Source of the DNA: Caproicibacter fermentans
GTDB taxonomy: Bacteria > Bacillota > Clostridia > Oscillospirales > Acutalibacteraceae
Direction of reading: 5' to 3'
NCBI RefSeq assembly: GCF_009746625.1
Contig: NZ_VWXL01000084.1
Location: 105,376-169,375 of the forward strand
Length of the DNA stretch: 64,000 nucleotides
Positions 7,942 through 16,247 of this stretch are shown here, in pieces. The position numbers were made by a program, and so were the translations under genes. The notes under the pieces are model-generated. The model worked only from the letters and a program-made list of their open reading frames with translations, was not told the DNA's origin and ran no database searches. Each line of letters begins with the position of its first letter. Position 1 is the first letter of the stretch.

Positions 7942-8773
7942 AGCGGCTTGAGCAGCCGCAGAGCTATGCTATTTTATCTTTGGGGCTGATTGCTCTTTAT
8001 TTCTTCATGTCTTTTACAATGGTAAATTTGTGGCAAAGTGCCCCTTAACCCAAAATATTTCTATTTATTTACCTTGCACTCAGGCCGTGCGGGCCCATAC
8101 TTTCGATCCCGTACGAAAGTATGCAAAGTACGGGTCGGGGGGGACTTCAAACTCCCGTAGGGAGGGCTCCAACCGTCCCCCCCGACGCCCCCCGGCACCT
8201 GTCAACGGGAAAAGCAATGTTCTTAAAGCACTCTGCTTCTTATTGACGACGGGGGCTCCGAAGTGAAAGCCGCTGCTTTATTTTAGGGAAACTGCAATTC
8301 GTTAGCTTGCCTTGACTCAAGCCGTCGATATTCCAACCTCGCTCATCTTAGAAAAACTTGCTGTTACGCCTGTGGATTCTCTATGCGCTGAAACAGTTAA
8401 CTTTAATGACTTTCAATTTCCTGTGTGCTTCCATATTGAGCACTTAGGGAAAGAATGGGAACCGTCAATGAAAAGCACTGCGTTACAAGAACATTTCTGT
8501 GTTGTATGACGGTAGTCGGGGGTGTAGGGGGGAGGCCATCCGGCCCTTACTCGCCTACGGCGCCCACGGCTGAAGAATAGTGCTTGGCTTTACTTCCTCT
8601 CGCCGCTCTTGTTACCGACACTTTGGATGCAGCGTCACGCTGCTCCCCCCTACTCAACCTTTGCCTACTTTCGTTTGAGGACGAAAGTAGGGGCCTGTCC
8701 GGCCTGAGGACAAACTGAAAATAAGAAATAGTTAGGGTTATGGGGCACTTTGCCCCATAATAGCTCTGCGGCT
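7942..8773. repeat. Nested inverted-repeat element, about 830 bp
   Basis: Three pairs of arms face each other. Outer: 7954-7967 (AGCCGCAGAGCTAT) exactly matches the reverse complement of 8760-8773. Middle: 8032-8051 matches the complement of 8735-8754 at 19 of 20. Inner: 8081-8128 resembles the complement of 8659-8706, each arm holding its own hairpin (CATACTTTCG / CGAAAGTATG at 8096-8123 and CCTACTTTCG / CGAAAGTAGG at 8664-8691). The interior includes one copy of a dispersed repeat (8533-8704). An open frame at 8312-8509 (66 codons) has no ribosome site and no family I recognise. I see no transposase. It may be a non-autonomous mobile element or a decayed one. Confidence 0.65.
8533..8704 (+). 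repeat. Dispersed repeat, copy 1
   Basis: Shares an exact 36-bp core (8539-8574) with 14608-14643. Looser similarity continues for about 160 bp, ending in a CTTTCG...CGAAAG hairpin followed by GGCCTG in both copies. Confidence 0.85.
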
Positions 8774-8830
8774 AGCCGCTTTTTTACAGCCCCAGAGCAA
8801 AAGAAAATAACAAGAAAAAAAGAATTTAAG

Positions 8831-8859
8831 TTGAAATTTATGGAAAGAAGCGGTATACT
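8831..8859 (+). promoter_or_regulatory. Promoter for the RNA candidate at 8866
   Basis: TTGAAA (8831-8836), 17-bp spacer, TATACT (8854-8859). No convincing coding region follows. Confidence 0.65.
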
Positions 8860-8865
8860 GTTTCT

Positions 8866-9091
8866 TGTAAGGCACATAAAAAAGTGCAAAGCAGGGACAA
8901 GGTGGTGAGACACCTCGCCCCCTGCATACGGAGTGCAGGCTCCATACACAGCGGTAAAACCGCGCATTTGCAGGTAATATTATACCTCATTCCCCCTGTT
9001 TTGTACAGAGCGGGAAAAAAGGGGCGAAAAAAATTCCTGCTTTTCACGCGCGCCGGTGTATGGAATGAGAATTCCGTACCGGTGCTTTTTT
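8866..9091 (+). ncRNA. Candidate structured non-coding RNA
   Basis: Bounded by the promoter at 8831-8859 and an intrinsic terminator at 9050-9091. The first 110 nt fold into a compact junction: P1 TGCAAA (8885-8890) with TTTGCA (8967-8972) encloses P2 GCAGGG (8891-8896)/CCCTGC (8920-8925) with an inner GGTG/CACC, P3 GGAG/CTCC (8930-8943) and P4 GCGGT/ACCGC (8951-8963). An upstream GCAC (8872-8875) can pair with GTGC (8884-8887), competing with P1. I do not recognise the class; it does not match the 6S, tmRNA, RNase P or SRP landmarks I know. No protein-like reading frame covers it. Confidence 0.45.
9050..9091 (+). terminator. Terminator of the RNA candidate
   Basis: Long stem GCGCCGGT..TGGAAT / ATTCCG..CCGGTGC with a GAGA loop, followed by six T residues. 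Confidence 0.8.
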
Positions 9092-9253
9092 GTGCCCTGT
9101 ATCGGGCGAAACGCCCGCTCCCGCGTATTTTTTTGGCACGGAACCCGGAAATTTCGTGCCGCCATTCTCTCCGCGGGGGCGGGAGCACGCCGCCCGGTAC
9201 CGGCGGCTTTTCCGTTTTGAGAGGCGGGAAAGTGCAAAGCGCGTGAAAAGGAG

Positions 9254-9390
9254 TTCTTTGAATCAGGCAGAATTGGGCACGCTCTTATCAGGAGAGGTGC
9301 CGCAGGCAACATGGCTCTCCGTCCTTTTAAAACGGCAGGGCCGCCGACACTGGGCCGCGTGGGTAATTCAGCACTCACGCGGCTTTCTTT
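9254..9390 (+). ncRNA. Second leader-like RNA candidate
   Basis: Begins with the stem GGCAC-G-CTCT (9276-9285) / AGAG-GTGCC (9293-9301). It ends with a terminator hairpin GCCGCGTG (9354-9361) / CACGCGGC (9376-9383) and TTTCTTT. The segment CTCTTATCAGGAGAGGTG, a later GGCAAC (9305-9310) and GGGTAATTC recall pieces of the S-box (SAM-I) core, but the defining GGAGGGA..GGCCC part is missing. I therefore do not call it a SAM riboswitch. It precedes polA, yet another strong terminator (9461-9502) and a promoter lie between, so it may be a free-standing RNA. Confidence 0.3.
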
Positions 9391-9460
9391 ATGATTTAAG
9401 GGCGGATAGCTCTGCGCGGCGTTGGAGTGGCCGTCGCGTGGTAGTCAAATTATATCTGGA

Positions 9461-9502
9461 AAGAAACAAACCGCCCGTTGCTCCGGGCGGTTTGTTTCTT
9501 TT
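9461..9502 (+). terminator. Perfect 17-bp terminator hairpin
   Basis: 9461-9477 pairs with 9484-9500 without mismatch (AAGAAACAAACCGCCCG), loop TTGCTC, T-rich tail. It closes the non-coding block before polA. Confidence 0.85.
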
Positions 9503-9545
9503 CTCATCGTTGAGAATAACCCTTAATTTTTCCCCGGGAACGTGA

Positions 9546-9551
9546 TATAAT
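9546..9551 (+). promoter_or_regulatory. -10 element before polA
   Basis: TATAAT 33 nt before the polA start; the -35 (TTAATT, 9523-9528) is weak. Confidence 0.45.
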
Positions 9552-9583
9552 ACTTCCATAACTTGTATTCCGGGGGAAAAGCG

Positions 9584-12145
9584 ATGAAATTACTGGTACT
9601 GGACGGCAACAGCATTCTGAACCGGGCGTTCTACGGCGTGCGGCTCCTGACGACGAAAGAGGGGCTGTTTACCAATGGAATCTACGGCTTTCTGACCATC
9701 CTGCAAAAAATGAACGCGGAAACTTCCCCCGATGCGGTCGCGGTCGCATTCGACCTGCGCGCGCCGACCTTTCGGCACAAGGAATACGCGGGCTACAAGG
9801 CGAACCGCAAGGGGATGCCGGAGGAGCTTGCCCAGCAGCTGCCGACGCTAAAGGAGCTTCTGGTGCTGCTCGGGTATCATCTGGTGGAATGCGAGGGCTT
9901 CGAGGCGGACGACATCCTCGGCACCCTCGCGCACCAATGCGAAAAAACGGGCGACGAGTGCGTCCTCGCGACCGGGGACCGCGACAGCCTGCAGTTGGTC
10001 GGGCCGCATGTCACGGTGCGCCTCGCCTCCACGAAAATGGGGCAGCCGCAGGTCACACTGTACGACGAAGCGAAAATCAAAGAGGATTACGGCGTGACCC
10101 CGAGGGAAATGATCGAGATCAAGGCGATTCAGGGCGACGCCTCCGACTGCATTCCGGGCGTCGCCGGAATCGGGCCGAAGGGCGCGGGGCAGCTGGTTCA
10201 GGCCTACCATAATATCGATTACATCTATGCGCATCTGGACGAGCTGGAAATCAAGGACGGAATGCGGAAAAAGCTGGAGGCCGGGAAGGACAGCGCGTTT
10301 TTGAGCCGTCACCTCGGAACCATCCGAACCGACGCGCCGATCGACACAAACCTGAAAAACTATGTTCCCGTTCCCGGCGACCGCGCGGGCGCGGCGCGGC
10401 TGATGGCGAAGCTGGAGTTTTTCTCGCTGATTGAGAAAATGGGCCTGGACGTGCCGGAGCCGGAGGAGGTTCGTCAGGAGCAGGCCGTGACGGTCGCGGA
10501 GCATACGGACCCGGCGGAGCTGCTGAACGCCGCGCGAAAAGCCGGGCGGGCGGACTTTATCGCGGAAACGGAGGACGGGGCGCTGCGCGTGCTTTGGAAC
10601 CGGGACGGCGTACTCCATACCGTGGAAGACGCGGACACCCTGCGCGCGCTGTTTTCGGACGAATCCGTCCGGAAGAACACCCACAACGTCAAGCCGCTTT
10701 GCTCCAGACTGCTGAAGGACGGCGTGCGGCTGGCCGGGCCGGTGTTCGACACCCTTCTGGCCGCGTACCTGCTGAACCCGTCGGCCTCCGGGTACGAGCC
10801 GGCGCGGCTCGCGAGGGAGTACGGCGCGCCGGAACCTGCCGGGGAACTGACGGAAGCGCAGACGGCCGCCGCGCTGATGCCCGGCCTTGCGGACCGGCTT
10901 GCGGAAAAAATCGCCGAAAATTCCCAGACGGAGCTGCTCGACCGCATCGAGATTCCGCTGGCGAAGGTGCTTGCGGATATGGAAAACACCGGCTTCGCGG
11001 TGGACGAGGACGGAATCCGCGGGTTCGGCGAAAAGCTGGAGCACCGCATCACGGAGCTGCAGCGGCAGGTTTATGAATCCGTCGGGTACGAATTCAATAT
11101 CAATTCGCCGAAGCAGCTTGGAGACGCGCTGTTTGAAAAGCTGGGCCTTCCGCACGGCAAAAAGACGAAGACCGGCTGGTCGACCGGAGCGGAAACGCTG
11201 GAAAAGCTGCGGTACGACCACCCGGCGGTCGAGATGGTGCTCGATTACCGCGCGCTTGCAAAGCTGAAATCCACCTACTGCGACGGCCTTTTAAAGGTCA
11301 TCGGGCCGGACGGCAGGATTCATTCCAGCTTTAACCAGACCGAAACGCGCACGGGGCGTATCAGCTCCACGGAGCCGAACCTGCAGAATATCCCCGTTCG
11401 CACGGAGCTCGGGCGCGAAATGCGCCGCTTTTTCCGCGCCCGCCCCGGCTGGGTGCTGGTGGACGCGGACTATTCGCAGATCGAGCTGCGGGTGCTCGCG
11501 CATGTGGCGAACGACGAAAATATGATCCATGCCTTTCTGAACGACAACGACATTCACCGCAGCACGGCCGCACAGGTGTTCCATATGCCGGAGGAGCTGG
11601 TCACCCCGCTGATGCGCAGCCGGGCGAAGGCCGTCAATTTCGGAATCGTGTACGGCATCGGCGCGTTTTCGCTGTCCAAAAACATCCATGTTTCCGTCGC
11701 GGAGGCGAAGCGTTACATTACGGATTACCTCGCGAATTTTTCCGGAGTGGATTCCTACATGGAGCGCGTGGTGGAGCAGGCAAAGGAAGACGGCTATGTG
11801 CAGACGCTGTTCGGGCGGCGGAGGTATCTGCCCGAGCTGAAATCGTCGAATCACAATCTGCGCGCGTTCGGGGAGCGCGTGGCGCGGAACATGCCGATTC
11901 AGGGCACGGCGGCGGACATCATCAAAATCGCGATGATCCGCGTGCGGGACCGCCTGGAACGCGAACAGATGAAGTCGAAGCTCATTTTGCAGGTGCACGA
12001 TGAACTGATCGTCGAAGCCCCCAATGAGGAGGCGGACCGTGCCGCCTCGCTGCTGACCGAGGAAATGCAGAACGCCGTGTCGCTTTCCGTTCCGATGATC
12101 GCGGAAGCGAAGACCGGGGAGACCTGGTATGAGGCGAAGGCGTAG
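9584..12145 (+). CDS. polA: DNA polymerase I
   Basis: 853 residues. The N-terminal 5' nuclease (1 to about 290) begins LVLDGNSILNRAFYG, with GFEADD and TGDRDSLQL acidic clusters. The middle domain has lost proofreading residues: the DxE motif reads FIAETED, the second Asp is replaced in HNVKPLCSRL, and no YxxxD is seen. The polymerase domain is intact: motif A DADYSQIELRVLAH, motif B RSRAKAVNFGIVYGIGAF, motif C QVHDELIVEAP. It fills gaps and removes Okazaki primers. The start at 9584 follows GGGGGAAAAGCG; the frame is open 7 codons further but without a ribosome site. rlmA starts 3 nt after the stop. Confidence 0.97.
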   Translation: MKLLVLDGNSILNRAFYGVRLLTTKEGLFTNGIYGFLTILQKMNAETSPDAVAVAFDLRAPTFRHKEYAGYKANRKGMPEELAQQLPTLKELLVLLGYHLVECEGFEADDILGTLAHQCEKTGDECVLATGDRDSLQLVGPHVTVRLASTKMGQPQVTLYDEAKIKEDYGVTPREMIEIKAIQGDASDCIPGVAGIGPKGAGQLVQAYHNIDYIYAHLDELEIKDGMRKKLEAGKDSAFLSRHLGTIRTDAPIDTNLKNYVPVPGDRAGAARLMAKLEFFSLIEKMGLDVPEPEEVRQEQAVTVAEHTDPAELLNAARKAGRADFIAETEDGALRVLWNRDGVLHTVEDADTLRALFSDESVRKNTHNVKPLCSRLLKDGVRLAGPVFDTLLAAYLLNPSASGYEPARLAREYGAPEPAGELTEAQTAAALMPGLADRLAEKIAENSQTELLDRIEIPLAKVLADMENTGFAVDEDGIRGFGEKLEHRITELQRQVYESVGYEFNINSPKQLGDALFEKLGLPHGKKTKTGWSTGAETLEKLRYDHPAVEMVLDYRALAKLKSTYCDGLLKVIGPDGRIHSSFNQTETRTGRISSTEPNLQNIPVRTELGREMRRFFRARPGWVLVDADYSQIELRVLAHVANDENMIHAFLNDNDIHRSTAAQVFHMPEELVTPLMRSRAKAVNFGIVYGIGAFSLSKNIHVSVAEAKRYITDYLANFSGVDSYMERVVEQAKEDGYVQTLFGRRRYLPELKSSNHNLRAFGERVARNMPIQGTAADIIKIAMIRVRDRLEREQMKSKLILQVHDELIVEAPNEEADRAASLLTEEMQNAVSLSVPMIAEAKTGETWYEAKA

Positions 12146-12148
12146 CGT

Positions 12149-12979
12149 ATGGGGATTTTTGCCTGCCCCGTCTGCGGGGCTACGCTCCGGCGGGAGGAAA
12201 CGGCATACCGGTGCCCTCAGGGGCACAGTTATGACCTTGCGAAAGAGGGCTATGTTTATCTGCTTCCGCCGAACAGGAAGCATTCCGCCGACCCGGGGGA
12301 CAGCCGCGAAATGGTCGCGGCGCGCCGGCGGTTTCTGGAAGCCGGGCATTACGCGCCGTTCAGCGACTGCCTGAACCGTCTGGCGGAGGACAGTCTTCCG
12401 CAGGGGCGCCCCGTGATTCTGGACGCGGGCTGCGGCGAGGGATACTATGCCGGGCGGCTGCGGGAACATCTGCTGAAAAGGGGAGCGGCTCCGGAGCAGT
12501 ACGGGCTCGATATTTCGAAATCCGCGGTGCGCGCCGCCGCGAAGAAGTATCGGGGAATTATGTTTGCCGTGGGCAGCATCTTCGGCATTCCGGCTCTTTC
12601 CGCGTCCGCCGATGTTCTTACGGATGTGTTCGCGCCGATTGTTCCGCGGGAATATGCGCGGGTGCTGCGCCCCGGCGGGGTCCTGATCCTCGCCGTGCCG
12701 TCGCAGCGGCATTTGTACGGCCTGAAAGAAATCCTTTACGACGAGCCGTACGAGAACGAATACCGGGAAACCGAGTACCCTGGTTTTGCGTTCCTCCGGC
12801 GCGTGCCGGTGCGGGGGAATATCACATTAAACGGGGCGCGGGAAATCGGGGACTTGTTCGCCATGACGCCCTACTTCCGAAAAACACCGCGCGAGGGCTG
12901 CGAGCGGCTTGCCCGGACGCAGATGCTTAGAACGGAAATAGGATTCGATTTTTTACTCTATCGCAAGGTGGGAGAATGA
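12149..12979 (+). CDS. 23S rRNA (guanine-N1) methyltransferase, RlmA family
   Basis: 276 residues. The N terminus carries the RlmA/TlrB zinc site (FACPVCGATL, then YRCPQGHSYD, about residues 5-27) followed by AKEGYVYLLPPN. The SAM-binding fold has motif I VILDAGCGEGYYAG and YGLDISKSAVRAAAKKY. This family methylates N1 of G745/G748 in helix 35 of 23S rRNA; the position cannot be told from sequence, and a TlrB-like resistance role is not implied. It follows polA by 3 nt and overlaps the next gene by ATGA, so the group appears translationally linked. Confidence 0.85.
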   Translation: MGIFACPVCGATLRREETAYRCPQGHSYDLAKEGYVYLLPPNRKHSADPGDSREMVAARRRFLEAGHYAPFSDCLNRLAEDSLPQGRPVILDAGCGEGYYAGRLREHLLKRGAAPEQYGLDISKSAVRAAAKKYRGIMFAVGSIFGIPALSASADVLTDVFAPIVPREYARVLRPGGVLILAVPSQRHLYGLKEILYDEPYENEYRETEYPGFAFLRRVPVRGNITLNGAREIGDLFAMTPYFRKTPREGCERLARTQMLRTEIGFDFLLYRKVGE

Positions 12980-14154
12980 TGAGCAAGCGCAAGGCGTTCG
13001 TTAACTTTGTCAAAGCGGAGAATATCTTCTTCATGGTCGCCGTCACGGTCCTCGCCATGGCGGTCCGTCTCAGATTTTTCGGGTATATCTCCAGCGACTA
13101 CCGGCAGTTTTTATCCGGATGGTTTGAGCTGCTTCGCCAGAACGGCGGCCTTTCGGCGGTGGGAATCAATTTCGGCGACTACACGCCGGCCTACTACTAT
13201 CTGCTTGCCCTTCTCACCTATCTTCCGTTTTCCGGCCTGCACCTGATTAAGGCGCTCTCCTGCGCGGGGGACGTCGCGGCGGCGTATTATGTGTTTCGCA
13301 TCGTCGACCGGAAATACGGTGAATTCTGGGGGGAAATCGCCTACGCGGTCACGCTGTTCCTGCCCAGCGTGATTCTGAATTCGGCGGTCTGGGCGCAGTG
13401 CGATTCCATCTATACCGCCGCGCTGCTCGCCTGCATCTGCTATCTGATGGAGGATCGGCAGTACCTTGCCGTCACGGCGTTTTCAATTGCGCTTGCGTTC
13501 AAGCTGCAGGCCGTGTTTCTCGCTCCGTTTCTGTTCGTCCTGCTCCTCAAGGGCAGAATCAAAGCGCGCTGTCTGCTGATCCCGCCGCTGGTGTATGTGA
13601 TTTCCATTTTGCCCGCCGCCGTGATGGGCCGTAATTTCTGGGAATTACTGACCGTCTATTTCCGGCAGTCGCAGGAGTACAACGAGCTGACGATGAACCT
13701 GCCGAATCTGTTTACCTGGTTCCCCGCGGACGCGCCGGAATCCGTCGGCAGGGCGGCGGTGCTGGCCGCAGGGGCGCTGGTGCTGTTCACGTTTGCCTAT
13801 CTCTGCGCACAGAAATTCCGCATCACGGATGAAATGCTGGTCTCCCTTGCGCTGTTTTATGTGATGCTGCTGCCGTATTTTCTTCCGTTTATGCACGAGA
13901 GATACTGGTACCCGGCGGATTTGCTCTCGCTTGTGTTCGCGTTTTATTTTCCGGAAAAGTTCTATGTCCCGGTCATCACGGTGATGTCCTCCGTCTACGC
14001 CTACAGCCGGTTTCTGTTTGGATTCCGGTTTATCAGCATGAAGCTGTTTTCCGTTCTGATGCTCTTTAACCTGATCTGGGTCGCGATTCATATTATTTAC
14101 CGCATCCGGGACGGCTCGGACTGGAAGGTGATGAGGCGGGGATGGACGGACTGA
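12976..14154 (+). CDS. GT-C type membrane glycosyltransferase
   Basis: 392 residues with about ten hydrophobic helices. The first loop holds the GT-C pattern SSDYRQFLSGWFELLRQNGG and INFGDYTPAYYYLLALL, the acidic/aromatic loop expected to bind a polyprenyl-phosphate sugar. NSAVWAQCDSIYTAALL and MHERYWYPADLL also match the Gpi18-like/DUF2029 group. Sugar and acceptor are unknown. ATG 12976 overlaps the rlmA stop; ATG 12979 is equally possible. The 3' end overlaps rimI by 13 nt, so translation is coupled with both housekeeping neighbours, an unusual place for a glycosyltransferase. Confidence 0.75.
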   Translation: MMSKRKAFVNFVKAENIFFMVAVTVLAMAVRLRFFGYISSDYRQFLSGWFELLRQNGGLSAVGINFGDYTPAYYYLLALLTYLPFSGLHLIKALSCAGDVAAAYYVFRIVDRKYGEFWGEIAYAVTLFLPSVILNSAVWAQCDSIYTAALLACICYLMEDRQYLAVTAFSIALAFKLQAVFLAPFLFVLLLKGRIKARCLLIPPLVYVISILPAAVMGRNFWELLTVYFRQSQEYNELTMNLPNLFTWFPADAPESVGRAAVLAAGALVLFTFAYLCAQKFRITDEMLVSLALFYVMLLPYFLPFMHERYWYPADLLSLVFAFYFPEKFYVPVITVMSSVYAYSRFLFGFRFISMKLFSVLMLFNLIWVAIHIIYRIRDGSDWKVMRRGWTD

Positions 14155-14585
14155 AGCTGATTCCCATGGCGCCGCGGCACCTGGACCGCCTTGCCGAGCT
14201 GGAACGGCTCTGCTTTGCGGAGCCGTGGACGCGGGAAGGACTTGCCGCCGAGCTTTCCAGCGATACCGCCGTCTTTCTGGCCGCGGAGAGCGGCGGAGAA
14301 ATCGCCGGCTACGCGGGGATGCACTGTGTCCGCGGGGAATGCTATGTGGACAACATCGCCGTTTTCCCCGCTTTTCGGCGTCAGGGCGTCGGACGCGCGC
14401 TGACGCGGGGCCTGATCGGCCGGGCGCGCGAGAGGAACGCGGAGTTTTTCAGCCTGGAGGTGCGTCCCTCCAACACGGCGGCGGTCGCGCTGTATCAGTC
14501 GCTGGGGCTTCGCCCCGCCGGGAGAAGGAAGAACTTTTACCGGAACCCTGCGGAGGACGCACTGATTCTTACCCTGCATTTTTAA
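14142..14585 (+). CDS. rimI: Ribosomal-protein-alanine N-acetyltransferase RimI
   Basis: 147 residues with a complete RimI-type GNAT domain: LCFAEPWTREGL at the N terminus, VDNIAVFPAFRRQGVGRALT (acetyl-CoA loop, Q/RxxGxG/A) and LEVRPSNTAAVALYQSLG. RimI acetylates the N-terminal alanine of bS18. In Firmicutes it commonly sits in the tsaE-tsaB-rimI-tsaD group. Here tsaD follows, but a repeat and a small gene intervene and tsaE/tsaB are not in the window. It overlaps the glycosyltransferase gene by 13 nt. Confidence 0.88.
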   Translation: MDGLKLIPMAPRHLDRLAELERLCFAEPWTREGLAAELSSDTAVFLAAESGGEIAGYAGMHCVRGECYVDNIAVFPAFRRQGVGRALTRGLIGRARERNAEFFSLEVRPSNTAAVALYQSLGLRPAGRRKNFYRNPAEDALILTLHF

Positions 14586-14601
14586 GATGCTTTCTTGGGG
14601 C

Positions 14602-14762
14602 AGGCCGTCCGGCCCTTACTCGCCTACGGCGCCCACGGCTGAAAACAAGTCCTCTGCTTTACTTTCTCTTGCCCTCTTGATGCCGACAATCTGGATGCGG
14701 CGTCAGGCTGCTCCTCCCGACCCGCGTACCTTTCGTACGGGACCGAAAGTATGGGCCTGCGC
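14602..14762 (+). repeat. Dispersed repeat, copy 2
   Basis: Carries the 36-bp core (14608-14643) identical to 8539-8574, then diverged sequence ending in a TTTCG...CGAAA hairpin and GGGCCTG. It starts about 16 bp after the rimI stop and separates rimI from tsaD. Confidence 0.85.
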
Positions 14763-14854
14763 GGTCGAACGCTCGCCTTACGCTGCCTTCAGGGCAAAAA
14801 GAAAGAATCGAGTATGAAATTCCGCTCAAAATTAAGAATCAGGGGGAATGCAAC

Positions 14855-15070
14855 ATGACAAAACGCGAAACCCGTCTGCTGGCGCTTGCCTGCACGTTCA
14901 TCGGAATCGTGATCGGCTTTTTGCTTGCGCCGATCAAGGCCGGAACCACCGTTTCCTGCGGCAACAACAATACGCTTGAGGGACCGGACGCCAAGAGACT
15001 GAAGCACCGCGCCGGAAAGCGCTTCCGGACGCGGGAAGAGGAGCCCGGGGAGGACACATGCGAATTCTAG
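14855..15070 (+). CDS. Small single-span membrane protein
   Basis: 71 residues: a short basic N terminus (MTKRETR), one hydrophobic helix (LLALACTFIGIVIGFLLAPI) and a polar, basic C-terminal tail. GGGGGA is 9 nt upstream of the ATG. Its stop lies 12 bp inside tsaD, so the two are translationally coupled. The helix ending GFLLAP resembles YtxH-like small proteins, but I cannot assign a family. It is most likely a real gene because of the ribosome site and overlap. Confidence 0.6.
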   Translation: MTKRETRLLALACTFIGIVIGFLLAPIKAGTTVSCGNNNTLEGPDAKRLKHRAGKRFRTREEEPGEDTCEF

Positions 15071-16074
15071 GAATTGAAAGCTCCTGCGACGAAACCGCCG
15101 CCGCCGTTGTCGAAGACGGCAGAATCATCCGCTCCAACTCGGTCGCCTCGCAGATTGAAGAACACCGGCTTTACGGCGGCGTTGTGCCGGAGATCGCCTC
15201 CCGCAGGCACTGCGAGGCGATTTCCGGCGTTGTGAATAACGCGCTGGACGACGCCGGGACAAGCCTGGACGAAATCGATGCGATCGCCGTCACTTACGCG
15301 CCCGGGCTGATCGGCGCGCTGCTGGTCGGCGTCAACTTTGCGAAGGGGCTGGCCCTGTCGACGGGGAAGCCGCTCGTACCGGTGCACCACCTGCGCGCGC
15401 ATATCGCCGCGAATTACCTGACGTTCCCGGAGCTTACGCCGCCGTTTCTCTGCCTGGTGGTTTCCGGCGGCCACACGCACCTGATCGACGTCCGGAACTA
15501 CACGGACCTGCGCGTGCTGGGCCAGACCAGGGACGATGCGGCGGGCGAGGCGTTCGACAAGGCCGCGCGCGCGATGGGCATGCCGTACCCCGGCGGGGTA
15601 GAGCTGGATAAAGTTGCAGAGCAGGGGAATGATAAGGCATACAAACTCCCGCGCCCGTCCGTGGATGGGGCTCCGTTCGATTTCAGCTTTTCCGGCCTGA
15701 AAACCAACGTGCTTAATCAGCTGCACAACGCACGGCAGCGCGGAGAAACGGTTTCGATTCCGAATCTTGCGGCGTCTTACCGCAGGGCGGTGGTCGACTG
15801 TCTGGTGCGGAACACGCTGCTCGCGGCGGAGGAAACCGGTGCGAAAAAGCTGGTGACGGCGGGCGGCGTCTCCGCCAACTCGCTGCTGCGGCGGGAACTG
15901 AAGACGGTGTGCCGGGAGCGCGGCCTGTCCTTTTACTGCCCGCGGCTGGACCTTTGCGGCGACAACGGCGCGATGGTCGCGGCCCAGGGCTTCTATGAGT
16001 ATGCGGCCGGAAACGTTGCCGGACCCGGCCTGAACGCCCGCGCGGAGCTTTCTGTGGAATCTCTCTCCGTTTAA
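15058..16074 (+). CDS. tsaD: tRNA threonylcarbamoyladenosine transferase subunit TsaD
   Basis: 338 residues of the Kae1/Qri7 family. The N terminus ILGIESSCDETAAAVV, metal site HHLRAHI (HxxxH, about 110), VSGGHTHLI, SFSGLKTNV and VTAGGVSANSLLR are all present. TsaD with TsaB and TsaE transfers threonylcarbamoyl onto A37 of ANN-decoding tRNAs. GGAGG ahead of ATG 15058 lies inside the upstream small gene. TsaB/TsaE are not nearby. Confidence 0.96.
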   Translation: MRILGIESSCDETAAAVVEDGRIIRSNSVASQIEEHRLYGGVVPEIASRRHCEAISGVVNNALDDAGTSLDEIDAIAVTYAPGLIGALLVGVNFAKGLALSTGKPLVPVHHLRAHIAANYLTFPELTPPFLCLVVSGGHTHLIDVRNYTDLRVLGQTRDDAAGEAFDKAARAMGMPYPGGVELDKVAEQGNDKAYKLPRPSVDGAPFDFSFSGLKTNVLNQLHNARQRGETVSIPNLAASYRRAVVDCLVRNTLLAAEETGAKKLVTAGGVSANSLLRRELKTVCRERGLSFYCPRLDLCGDNGAMVAAQGFYEYAAGNVAGPGLNARAELSVESLSV

Positions 16075-16176
16075 TTTTGCAGGATGGGGCTCATCATTAT
16101 TCATTATTCTGTGAGAGCATAAAAGAAAAATAATTTTCAAAAATTGATATATTTTTAACAAACGAATCCGATGTTA

Positions 16177-16205
16177 TTGCACAATACGAAATGTTGTATT
16201 ATAAT
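16177..16205 (+). promoter_or_regulatory. Promoter of pckG
   Basis: TTGCAC (16177-16182), 17-bp spacer, TATAAT (16200-16205), with an AT-rich stretch upstream at 16120-16170. Confidence 0.75.
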
Positions 16206-16247
16206 GGCAGTATATTCATTAGGCCATTGGGCCGAAAGGAGAAGCAT

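Noticed and set aside
8312..8509. 66-codon frame inside the inverted-repeat element
   Set aside because: The sequence looks fairly protein-like, but it has no ribosome site and no recognisable family. Kept only as a note in the repeat feature.
9254..9390. SAM-I (S-box) riboswitch
   Set aside because: The GGAGGGA..GGCCC core is absent and the downstream gene polA is separated by a terminator and promoter.
9090..9545. 151-codon frame over the RNA region before polA
   Set aside because: Low-complexity Arg-rich translation that runs through two terminator hairpins.
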